46,398 nucleotides of DNA from an uncultured Eubacteriaceae bacterium. Lineage in GTDB: Bacteria; Bacillota; Clostridia; Eubacteriales; Eubacteriaceae. Position 1 is the first letter of the stretch, and every line of letters begins with the position of its first letter. The position numbers were made by a program, and so were the translations under genes. The stretch spans positions 1 through 46,398 of the forward strand of contig CALMRA010000007.1 of the NCBI GenBank assembly GCA_937872065.1. Direction: 5' to 3'. Shown here in pieces: positions 1 to 8,094 of this stretch. The notes below the pieces were generated by a model. The model saw nothing but the letters and a program-made list of their open reading frames with translations, was not told the DNA's origin and did no database searches.

Positions 1-2
1 GC

Positions 3-164
3 CCCTACATTGTTCAGGGATACAGAGATTCTTTCTTAAACGGCCCATGGTTCTGGCAGTACGATACAATGTCACTGTATTTCTGGGTATTCACACTGCT
101 GCTTTTAATAATCGGCTCGAAAGTCTACAACAGACTCAGCCCTCACTTCTCGGATGTGCTTTAG
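3..164 (+). CDS. Wzm-type ABC-2 polysaccharide export permease, C-terminal fragment
   Basis: This is the last 53 codons of a gene cut by the left window edge, ending in TAG. The visible tail starts PYIVQGYRDSF, has a hydrophobic segment (FWVFTLLLLIIG) and ends PHFSDVL. That end is typical of the membrane subunit of O-antigen or teichoic-acid ABC-2 exporters (Wzm/TagG/RfbA family). The next gene is the matching ATPase, 9 nt downstream, which supports the call. Its role would be to carry a lipid-linked polysaccharide across the cytoplasmic membrane. Only the tail is visible, so the assignment rests on the motif and the neighbour. Confidence 0.8.
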   Translation, partial: PYIVQGYRDSFLNGPWFWQYDTMSLYFWVFTLLLLIIGSKVYNRLSPHFSDVL

Positions 165-173
165 GAGGTATGA

Positions 174-1487
174 ATGGAACAGAAAAAATTAGCGGTCAGA
201 GTTCAGGACCTCTCGAAAGTCTATAAGCTTTACGACAGCAATCACGCGCGATTCAAAGAAGCGCTTTCGTTTTCGAAGAATAAGAAACAGTATCATAAAG
301 ACTTTTATGCGCTTAACGATATCAATTTCGCGGTCAAGGAAGGCGAATGCTACGGGATAATCGGGAAGAACGGTTCGGGTAAATCGACGCTTTTGAAAAT
401 TATTACCGGCGTTCTTTCTGAAAGCAGCGGCAGCGTCGAAATTAACGGTAGAATCTCAGCGCTGCTGGAGCTCGGAGCGGGATTCAATCCCGAATACAAC
501 GGCATTGAAAATATTTATCTGAACGGACAGATTATCGGTTTTACGAAAGCTGAAATGGATCAGAAGCTTCAGGAGATCATCGATTTTGCAGATATCGGCG
601 ATCATATCTATCAGCCGGTCAAAACCTATTCTTCCGGTATGTTTGTCCGCCTCGCGTTTGCCATCGCAATTAACGTCGATCCGGAAATCCTCATCGTCGA
701 CGAAGCTCTTTCTGTCGGAGATGCATTTTTCCAGCTGAAATGCTACAAGAAGTTTACGGAGATCAAGAAAAAGGGAAAGACGATCATTTTCGTTACCCAT
801 GATCTGTCTTCAGTAATAAAATACTGTGACCGCGTTATGGTTCTCAATGAAGGCACTGTCGTCGATGAAGGAACCGCGCATGAAATGGTCGATGTCTATA
901 AACAGATTCTTGTCGACGAAGAAATGCTCAAAGCTAACAAACAGCGGGGCGGAAGTGACGGCAGTACCGAAAAGGAACTGTTCAGCAACAGACAGCTTAA
1001 GTGCAATATTCGTCTGAACGAACAGATTCTCGAATACGGAACGAAACAGGCGGAGATTATCGAACTTACGGTTTTGGACGCAAATGGCAAGGCGGCCCCG
1101 CAGATCGAAAAATTCGACGAGCTTACTGTCAAATTCAAGGTCCGGTTCAATGAGGAAATCAAGGATCCGATCTTTGCGCTGACGTTTAAAAATATCAAAG
1201 GAACGGAAATTACCGGAACGAACACGATGTATGAGGGAATCGAAGGGTTCACAGCCGAACCGGGAGAAATTTACGAGGCAAGTTTCAGGCAGGAAATTCC
1301 GTTTCAGGGCGGGTCGTATTTTATTTCACTGGGCTGTACCGGACTTGATGTACAGGGCAACTTTTCGGTTTTTCATCGTTTTTACGACGTCGCAAGCATT
1401 ACGGTCCTGTCAAAACAGGATACGGTCGGTTATTTCGACACCCATTCTGAAGTACTGTTAGATAAACTGGACAGCATTGGAGATTAA
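174..1487 (+). CDS. Wzt-type polysaccharide ABC exporter ATPase with C-terminal glycan-binding domain
   Basis: ATPase subunit of a polysaccharide exporter, 437 aa. The ATG follows AGGAGGT at 163-169; that ribosome-binding site overlaps the stop of the permease gene. The nucleotide-binding domain (about 1-245) has Walker A GKNGSGKST at 64-72, the signature YSSGM at 152-156, Walker B ending in DE (about 171-178) and the H-loop THD near 208-210. Residues about 265-437 form a beta-rich extension matching the Wzt C-terminal domain, which in E. coli O9a-type systems recognises the modified non-reducing end of the finished glycan. Simple TagH/RfbB-type ATPases lack it. The extension suggests that export here is coupled to recognition of a chain cap, which fits the WbdD-like protein encoded next. 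Confidence 0.92.
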   Translation: MEQKKLAVRVQDLSKVYKLYDSNHARFKEALSFSKNKKQYHKDFYALNDINFAVKEGECYGIIGKNGSGKSTLLKIITGVLSESSGSVEINGRISALLELGAGFNPEYNGIENIYLNGQIIGFTKAEMDQKLQEIIDFADIGDHIYQPVKTYSSGMFVRLAFAIAINVDPEILIVDEALSVGDAFFQLKCYKKFTEIKKKGKTIIFVTHDLSSVIKYCDRVMVLNEGTVVDEGTAHEMVDVYKQILVDEEMLKANKQRGGSDGSTEKELFSNRQLKCNIRLNEQILEYGTKQAEIIELTVLDANGKAAPQIEKFDELTVKFKVRFNEEIKDPIFALTFKNIKGTEITGTNTMYEGIEGFTAEPGEIYEASFRQEIPFQGGSYFISLGCTGLDVQGNFSVFHRFYDVASITVLSKQDTVGYFDTHSEVLLDKLDSIGD

Positions 1488-1488
1488 T

Positions 1489-3738
1489 ATGGCTCGTTTA
1501 AATCTGGATTATTATCAGGGTGAGTCTGAATATTCGGACGGAACAATGGAGGATGAACTCCTTCAGCTCTTCGAATCAGGCGCGTCAAAAGACGATTTTC
1601 TGAAGAAGGACTGCAGGTGGCCTACGCTCTATCATCTGAGCGATTTCAGACAGAATATTTTGAGCTGGTATCCGTTCAGAAAAGACAGCTCGCTGCTGGA
1701 AGTCGGCGCCGGCTGCGGCGCTTTATCGGGTCTGTTCTGCCGGCGCGCAGCGAAGGTCACGTCGGTTGAACTTACGAAACGCAGAAGCTCGGTAAACTAT
1801 GCAAGAAACAGCGAGTTTCCGAATCTTGAGATTATCAGCGGAAATTTCCACAATATCCGTTTCAGTGAAAAATTCGATTATATCGTACTTAACGGCGTGC
1901 TCGAGTACGCAGCGAGCTTTACGGATACGGATAATCCATATGAAGATTTTCTGAATGAGCTTAAAAAACTGCTCAAGCCCGACGGTGTGATTCTGATTGC
2001 AATTGAGAACCGCCTTGGGATGAAGTACCTGAACGGTGCGCCTGAAGATCATACATCCGCTTTGTTCAGCGGAATTAATGATTACGCCGGGATTGATTTT
2101 GTCCGGACTTTTTCAAAGAACGAACTGGTGGATCTGATCACACGTTCAGGCTTCGCGTATCATAAGCTTTATTATCCTGCGCCCGACTATAAATTTCCGA
2201 CCGCGATATATACAGACCGCTCGGTTGGAATGGCAGATTCAAGTCTGCATGATTACTCGTTTAATGCGAACCGTCTGACTCTGTTCAGCGAACAGGAATT
2301 CGAACGTCTGCTTAAGGAAGAAAAGATCCTCAGCAGCTTTTTTAATTCGTTTCTGATCGAAGTATCACAGGCTCCGATTGCAGAACCGGCGCAGCAGATC
2401 GATTATGTGAAGCTGCCGCTGCTCAGGAAAAAGCCGTTCTGTCTGCAGACAATGATCGTCAGCACGCAGTCGGGGAAGAAAATCGCCAAGACCGCGCTCT
2501 TTCCTGAAGCGAAGCCCCATCTTCAGAATATGCTCGATTATTATGATAAAAATACCTGGATCGGCGATTATCTGAACGCGCCGGCCGCGGCTGCAGGCGA
2601 AGCGGTCGAATTTGAATTTATACCGGGGACAAGCCTCAACGATAAGCTGGTGGAAGCATCAGTGAATGAGAATAAGGCGCTGTTTAAAAAACTGGTGCAG
2701 GATTACTGCGCGAGCCTGCGCAAAGGGACTGCAGTCAGAGATGACTATTATACGCCTCAGTTTGCGCAGGTATTCGGCCGGAATGGTTCGGATAAACCGT
2801 TTCTGTGCCGTGAATCAAGCAACGTAGATATGATTTTTCCGAATATCATCACGAATGATCACGGGACTTTCGTTATCGATTACGAGTGGGTTTTTCAGTT
2901 TCCGGTTCCGGTAGATCTGACAATCTGGCGCAGTCTGTATATGGCCTTCCGTCAGCAGAATGAAATCAGCAAGAATTACTCTCTTGAAGATCTGATGCTT
3001 ATCGCCGGGCTAGATCCTGAAGATTCCGAACTTTTCCACAGCTGGCATAAGTACTTTTCGGACTGCTATGTAGCGGATCAGACTGTAGAGAAGTATTTCG
3101 GCTTCCAGGTGAATTCTGATCAGATGCTCAATCAGCAGCTCGCCAGATACAATCAGAAAATGAGACTGTACCTCGATTTTGGCAGCGGTTTTAACGAACA
3201 GGATTCCGTGGAGCTGCCGCTTGTTATTAAAGACAACAGATTTTATGCGGACTTCAATTTCGAAGCGATTCTCAAAAGGCGTGGTTCCGCTTCGGTTCAT
3301 GCAATGAGACTGGATCCGTGTTCCTGTTCGGTCATGCTTAGAAACCTGAATATTGAAAATGTGAAAAACGATCTGGCGATATTTCCGCAGAATGCCGTGT
3401 GCGACGGCTCCGACTGGTATTTCTATAATGACGATCCGAATATTCTGATACTCGGGGATTTCGAAAATATGCGGAGTCTTGCCATTACCGGAGAATATTA
3501 TGCCCAGGCAGATCATCTGCTGCGCGCGGCAGAGTATTTCCTGACTGAGGAAAATCCTAAGAAGATCGCACAGCTTGAACAGGCGCTCAGAGAAAAAGAA
3601 GCCTGTGCTGCAGAAACTGAAGACAGACTCAGACAGATGGAAGCGTTGACTTCAAGTATTGTCAACAGCCGGTCATGGAAGCTTACCGCCTCCATGCGTG
3701 ACCTGATGAATAAAATCAGAAGCAGAAGAGAAAGGTAA
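1489..3738 (+). CDS. WbdD-like protein: SAM methyltransferase, kinase-like domain and C-terminal coiled coil
   Basis: A three-part protein of 749 aa. I start it at ATG 1489, one base after the wzt stop, behind GGAG at 1479-1482; a TTG at 1477 is in frame but lacks a site of its own. Residues about 65-220 are a class I SAM methyltransferase with the glycine-rich loop EVGAGCGALSG at 71-81. Residues about 310-490 look like a divergent aminoglycoside-phosphotransferase/protein-kinase fold: a candidate catalytic loop with D447 and N452 in the kinase D-x4-N spacing, then IDYEW at 463-467 in the DFG-like place. Residues about 686-726 are predicted coiled coil, followed by SRSWKLT, a motif common at the end of polysaccharide enzymes. 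Domain order and length match E. coli WbdD (methyltransferase, kinase, coiled coil; about 700 aa), which caps O-antigen chains and sets their length. The methyltransferase is clear; kinase and chain-terminator roles are inferred. Confidence 0.75.
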   Translation: MARLNLDYYQGESEYSDGTMEDELLQLFESGASKDDFLKKDCRWPTLYHLSDFRQNILSWYPFRKDSSLLEVGAGCGALSGLFCRRAAKVTSVELTKRRSSVNYARNSEFPNLEIISGNFHNIRFSEKFDYIVLNGVLEYAASFTDTDNPYEDFLNELKKLLKPDGVILIAIENRLGMKYLNGAPEDHTSALFSGINDYAGIDFVRTFSKNELVDLITRSGFAYHKLYYPAPDYKFPTAIYTDRSVGMADSSLHDYSFNANRLTLFSEQEFERLLKEEKILSSFFNSFLIEVSQAPIAEPAQQIDYVKLPLLRKKPFCLQTMIVSTQSGKKIAKTALFPEAKPHLQNMLDYYDKNTWIGDYLNAPAAAAGEAVEFEFIPGTSLNDKLVEASVNENKALFKKLVQDYCASLRKGTAVRDDYYTPQFAQVFGRNGSDKPFLCRESSNVDMIFPNIITNDHGTFVIDYEWVFQFPVPVDLTIWRSLYMAFRQQNEISKNYSLEDLMLIAGLDPEDSELFHSWHKYFSDCYVADQTVEKYFGFQVNSDQMLNQQLARYNQKMRLYLDFGSGFNEQDSVELPLVIKDNRFYADFNFEAILKRRGSASVHAMRLDPCSCSVMLRNLNIENVKNDLAIFPQNAVCDGSDWYFYNDDPNILILGDFENMRSLAITGEYYAQADHLLRAAEYFLTEENPKKIAQLEQALREKEACAAETEDRLRQMEALTSSIVNSRSWKLTASMRDLMNKIRSRRER

Positions 3739-3742
3739 AAGC

Positions 3743-5752
3743 GTGAAAAGGCATCAGGCTAAATTTAATGCTCATCTGGACAGCGTCAGTTACGATGCGG
3801 AAAAAGATCAGTCGGTCATTTCCGGATGGTGTATAGATAAAGCTAACCGTGTTCCGGCGCTTCCCGCGGCAGATCAGGGGCTTCCGGAATTCGAGTTTAA
3901 ACCGGTATTCCGGCCGGATATCTGTGACAAGTATATGATTCGAGACCATGTCGATCTCGGATTCAGCATGACTCTTCCCGGAGACTGGACAGAACGTGCG
4001 GATACGATTCTATTCAGATCCTCAAACGATTCACCCGACACGGAATATGTTACGACTCTTGTCAGCAGAAGAAAGAAAACAGCGCTGGAGATGATCGGCC
4101 ATATCGACGAAGCGATCAGAACGAGACTCGGCAGAGCTCAGGATGAAAAAGACATCTCTGCCTATGAAAAATGGACAAAGACACACAAGACTCCGACGCC
4201 GGAATTCGATTCTGCAGCAGGACCGAAATTTTCTATTATCACACCGGTGTACAATATCGACGAAAAATGGCTGCGTGCTTTTATCGATTCGGTACTGAAC
4301 CAGACGTATCCGAACTGGGAGCTATGCATAGCGGATGACTGTTCGCCGGACCCGAGAGTCCGCGAGGTGCTTGAAGAGTACAGTGAAAAATATCCCCAGA
4401 TCAAAGTCACCTACAGGACTGAAAACGGGCATATTTCAAGGGCGACCAATACGGCTGAAGAGCAGGCGGACGGCGATTTCCTGGCTTTTATGGATAATGA
4501 CGATCTGCTCGATCCGAATGCCCTCGGCCTGATGGCTTCCTATATAGAACAGCATCCGGAATGCGATTTTGTATATTCGGATGAAGATAAGATCGATGAA
4601 GAGGGAGTCAGATTCGACCCGTTTTTTAAACCGGATTGGAATCCGGTGCTTCTTGATTTTCATAATTACATCACCCATTTTGTTGCGGTGAGAAGAAGCC
4701 TGGCGGAAAAGGAAGGCATGCTCAATCCCGATTACGACGGGGCTCAGGATTTCGATTTTGTCAGAAGACTTACGTCGGCGGCAAGAGAGGTCGGACATGT
4801 GCCAGAGATTCTGTATCACTGGCGGACGATCAAGGGATCGGTTGCGGAAAATCCCGAAGCGAAGCTGTACGCCTATGAGGCGGGCAGAAAGGTTATCGAA
4901 GATACGCTCAAAGCGGAAGGAATTCCTGTGGAGGTTCGTATCGGAGAAAACTACGGTACGTATGAAACAGACTATTTCCCGGGAAAATATCCGAAGGTTA
5001 CGGTTATTCTGGCCGGTCAGAACGGCAGCTCCAGCAGTATGCGTCAGTTTGCTGCCGGCGATATCCTGACTAGAACTGATTACCCGAACTTCGACATTAT
5101 TGCGGTGAACACACCGGTATTTACGGAAGACGAACGGGTCCGGTATATTCAGGATAATGCTCCGCGCAGCGACGTGCAGCTCAGAAATTACGCGGCCTCT
5201 CTGACAGACAGCGAACTGCTCGTGTTTGTGGATGACGAGATCAGACCGGAGAACGAACACTGGCTTACCGAGCTGGTTAATTTTGCAAAGCTCGAGGATA
5301 CGGGAATTGCGGGGCCGATGGTTCTGAACAACTCGTATAGAACTCTGGGCGCCGGCGTTTCCGTGGAAAACGGCCGAAGATATCTGCCGATGGTCGATCA
5401 CAGTCATTTTGATCTGGGCTATTATTACAGAATCGCGGCTCCTCAGTGTGTCTATGCGGTGAGTCTCGACTGTATGCTCGTTAAAAAGGATCTGTTTGAC
5501 AAGCTTGGAGGATTTAACGAAAAGCTCGAACCCTTCGAACAGGATATCGATCTTTCACTCCGTGCAAGGGAGGCAGGAAAAAACGTCGTCTACGTTTCAA
5601 GATCCGTTGTACAGAAGGACTCGAATATTAACGGAGGCGGCTTCGAGCTTCGTAATCTATGCGCAGAATATCCGGCGGAAGAAATGAACGACCGGTATAT
5701 CAGTCCGAAACTGCAGCAGGGCGGTTCTGCTTCTGCGTTTATCCGTTATTAG
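3743..5752 (+). CDS. Tandem GT2 glycosyltransferase with N-terminal GW-type beta domain
   Basis: A 669-aa protein starting at GTG behind AGAAAGG (3729-3735). Residues about 10-110 form a beta-rich domain with the motif ISGWCID, shared in position with the next gene (LRGWALP). Residues about 160-400 are a canonical GT-A family 2 domain (FSIITPVYN at 163-171, metal-binding DNDD at 251-254, downstream DFDF and the YHWR motif). Residues about 415-650 are a second GT2-like module with VDDE at 496-499 and an EQDIDLSLRA acceptor motif near 599-608. Two active sites suggest it adds two sugars of a repeat unit in the cytoplasm. Comparable enzymes make rhamnose-rich wall polysaccharides, but the sugar cannot be told from sequence. 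Confidence 0.88.
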   Translation: MKRHQAKFNAHLDSVSYDAEKDQSVISGWCIDKANRVPALPAADQGLPEFEFKPVFRPDICDKYMIRDHVDLGFSMTLPGDWTERADTILFRSSNDSPDTEYVTTLVSRRKKTALEMIGHIDEAIRTRLGRAQDEKDISAYEKWTKTHKTPTPEFDSAAGPKFSIITPVYNIDEKWLRAFIDSVLNQTYPNWELCIADDCSPDPRVREVLEEYSEKYPQIKVTYRTENGHISRATNTAEEQADGDFLAFMDNDDLLDPNALGLMASYIEQHPECDFVYSDEDKIDEEGVRFDPFFKPDWNPVLLDFHNYITHFVAVRRSLAEKEGMLNPDYDGAQDFDFVRRLTSAAREVGHVPEILYHWRTIKGSVAENPEAKLYAYEAGRKVIEDTLKAEGIPVEVRIGENYGTYETDYFPGKYPKVTVILAGQNGSSSSMRQFAAGDILTRTDYPNFDIIAVNTPVFTEDERVRYIQDNAPRSDVQLRNYAASLTDSELLVFVDDEIRPENEHWLTELVNFAKLEDTGIAGPMVLNNSYRTLGAGVSVENGRRYLPMVDHSHFDLGYYYRIAAPQCVYAVSLDCMLVKKDLFDKLGGFNEKLEPFEQDIDLSLRAREAGKNVVYVSRSVVQKDSNINGGGFELRNLCAEYPAEEMNDRYISPKLQQGGSASAFIRY

Positions 5753-5768
5753 AAGGACAGGTTAATCA

Positions 5769-7883
5769 TTGAAAGCTAATTTAGACCTAGTATGGAGAGA
5801 TCCTGCCTCTCAGACACTCAGACTGCGGGGCTGGGCTCTTCCGGAATATATTTCTGAAAAAACGAATATCGTAATCGAAGCGGACGAGCCTGTCGAGCAT
5901 ACGGAAATAATCCGTGAACCCAGAGCGGATGTCTGCAGCTCTGCTCCCGGAACCGGAACCTTAAATCCCGGATTTATCATATCGGTCAGACTTCGCAGTC
6001 TGAAAGGAAAAGTCAGGATTCATTTCCGGACTCCGATCGAGGAAAAGACGGTCACGCTTGATCTTGATAAAAAGTACTGTTCGGAATCGGAATCGGGCAG
6101 CCCGCTGTTAATTGCCAAACGCGTCTATCAGAAGGTGCGTCCGCTGATGAACAGGGAACAGCTGCCTGTTCTGATACGGAAGATTAAGAACAACCTTCCG
6201 GGCTTTTCACCTGATTATCAGGACTGGATCGATGCGAACGAAGGTCTTGGAAATATCGATCGTATCCGACAGAAAATCGATCGTTTTGAATACAGGCCCC
6301 TTGTGTCACTGGCAGCATTTGTTCAGGAGGGCGATGCAGATGCGGCGCTCAGACTCTATGAATCGGCGGTTTCACAGGAGTATCCGAACTGGCAGATGAT
6401 TCTGTCTGTGTCTTCAGAGGCTTCGGACAGCACAAACAGACTGCTCGACGGTATTGCCGGTCAGGACAGCCGGGTTAAGATCGCATCTTCCGGTTCTCCG
6501 ATAAAAACCGATGCGCTGAATGAAGCGATTCATTCTGCTGACGGCGAGTTTGTTGTTTTTCCTGAAGTTAACGCGGTATTATCCGATAACGCGCTTTACG
6601 AAGTCGTATCCTCTCTCAATGAAGACCGCGATCTCGATTTGATTTACAGCGATGAAGATCAGATAAACGGGTACGGAAAAAGAGCGAATCCTCATTTTAA
6701 AAGTGACTACGCTCCGGATTCGCTTATTTCCGGCAATTATATCGGCAGACCGGTGTTTTATAAAAAAGAAATCCTCGATACTGTCGGTGGTTTCAGACAG
6801 GAATTCGCGGAAGCCGGAAGCTACGATCTGGTCCTCAGAGCGGTCGAACAGACCGACAGGATCGCTCATATTCCGAAGGTGCTGTATCATGCGTCTGAGC
6901 ATCCCGAAGAGAGCGGGACGGATGTTAAATGCTTTGCTGCGTCGCTTGAAGCCGTTAAAGAGGCGCTGGAGCGCCGCGGAACGCCCGGTACGGTTACATC
7001 GGGACCGGTGCCCGGGGTGATCAGCGTTGAATATGAAGTTGTCGGAAAACCGAAAGTAAGTGTGATCGTTCCGACCCGCGACAGCAGGCACGTGGTTGAA
7101 ACTTCTGTCCGGTCGGTCTGCGACAGAACAGAATATGATAATTACGAGGTGATTATCGCAGATAACGGGAGTGTGGATCCGGAAACGCTCAGAATATTCG
7201 AAGAGCTTAAATCTGAATATCCTGATAAAGTCAAAGTTGTCAAAATCGATATTCCGTTCAACTACTCGAGAATCAACAATCTGGCGGTCGATCATGCCGA
7301 CGGGGATTACCTGCTCTTCCTGAACGACGATACCGAGGTTCTGTCCGGAAAATGGATGCAGAGCATGCTCGGCTTTGCGCAGCATGAGAAGACCGGTCCG
7401 GTCGGAGCTAAACTCCTGTATCCTGACGATACCGTACAGCATGCGGGCGTGGTTCTCGGAATAGGCGGAATTGCAGGTCACATCCATTATCATTATCCGC
7501 AGGATGATCCCGGTTATTTTAATCAGCTGGCATCTGCGACAAATTACTCGTGCGTTACGGCCGCCTGCCTCATGGTCGCGAAGGACAAGTTTAACGAAGT
7601 CGGCGGATTTGATGAAAATATAGCCATCGCTTATAATGATGTGGATTTGTGCTGCGCGCTGACAGATGCCGGATACTACGGTGTCTACGATCCTGCTGCT
7701 CTGCTGTATCATTATGAATCAAAAACCCGCGGACTTGACACGACCCGGGCAAAAATGAACAGAATGTACAGTGAAATCAGGAAAGTCCGTGGTAAATGGG
7801 CGGATCTGATCGACGATGATCCGATGTACAATCCCAATCTGTCCCTGGGGCACGCAGACTTCAGAATAAAAACCGACGAATAA
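5769..7883 (+). CDS. Tandem GT2 glycosyltransferase with degenerate first GT domain
   Basis: A 704-aa protein with a TTG start (AAGGACAGG upstream), last gene of the polysaccharide operon and followed by a strong terminator. Residues 1-100 carry the same GW-type beta domain as the previous enzyme. Residues about 175-415 have GT-A topology, including the YSDED and YHAS landmarks. The metal-binding aspartates are missing: where the preceding enzyme has FMDNDD, this one has VFPEVN (about 263-268). Residues about 428-680 form a full GT2 domain with SVIVPTRD, NDDTEV at 519-524 and a YNDVDLCCAL motif. I infer one catalytic domain plus one structural or acceptor-binding pseudo-domain. The C-terminal module resembles rhamnosyltransferases, but the donor is unknown. 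Confidence 0.87.
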   Translation: MKANLDLVWRDPASQTLRLRGWALPEYISEKTNIVIEADEPVEHTEIIREPRADVCSSAPGTGTLNPGFIISVRLRSLKGKVRIHFRTPIEEKTVTLDLDKKYCSESESGSPLLIAKRVYQKVRPLMNREQLPVLIRKIKNNLPGFSPDYQDWIDANEGLGNIDRIRQKIDRFEYRPLVSLAAFVQEGDADAALRLYESAVSQEYPNWQMILSVSSEASDSTNRLLDGIAGQDSRVKIASSGSPIKTDALNEAIHSADGEFVVFPEVNAVLSDNALYEVVSSLNEDRDLDLIYSDEDQINGYGKRANPHFKSDYAPDSLISGNYIGRPVFYKKEILDTVGGFRQEFAEAGSYDLVLRAVEQTDRIAHIPKVLYHASEHPEESGTDVKCFAASLEAVKEALERRGTPGTVTSGPVPGVISVEYEVVGKPKVSVIVPTRDSRHVVETSVRSVCDRTEYDNYEVIIADNGSVDPETLRIFEELKSEYPDKVKVVKIDIPFNYSRINNLAVDHADGDYLLFLNDDTEVLSGKWMQSMLGFAQHEKTGPVGAKLLYPDDTVQHAGVVLGIGGIAGHIHYHYPQDDPGYFNQLASATNYSCVTAACLMVAKDKFNEVGGFDENIAIAYNDVDLCCALTDAGYYGVYDPAALLYHYESKTRGLDTTRAKMNRMYSEIRKVRGKWADLIDDDPMYNPNLSLGHADFRIKTDE

Positions 7884-7884
7884 T

Positions 7885-7926
7885 AAAAACAGACCGGAAG
7901 ATTAAAATCTTTCGGTCTGTTTTTAT
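7885..7926 (+). terminator. Rho-independent terminator of the polysaccharide operon
   Basis: A long hairpin with arms ACAGACCG and CGGTCTGT, extended by an AAGATT/ATCTT pairing, runs into TTTTTATTTT. It lies directly after the TAA of the second glycosyltransferase. Confidence 0.9.
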
Positions 7927-7993
7927 TTTACGCCCCTTATCTGAAACACTGCTGTTTATTCGCGGCATTAATTTATTAATGAATTCTTAAAAG

Positions 7994-8002
7994 TGATATA
8001 AT
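7994..8002 (+). promoter_or_regulatory. Extended -10 promoter of the wall hydrolase gene
   Basis: TGA-TATAAT: a perfect TATAAT (7997-8002) preceded by the TGN extension at 7994-7996. No convincing -35 element lies 16-18 nt upstream, which extended -10 promoters tolerate. Transcription should start near 8008-8010, so the ATG at 8008 lies at the very 5' end of the message. Confidence 0.65.
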
Positions 8003-8094
8003 TAACCATGACTTTCACGGGAAGGCATAAGACATCAGGAAAATCATCAGGGGCTCTTTCCGGAAAATCAAATCTAAAGAAAGGAGGATATATA

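Noticed and set aside
3-164. Promoter or leader at the left edge
   Set aside because: The first 164 bases translate cleanly as a permease tail ending in TAG.
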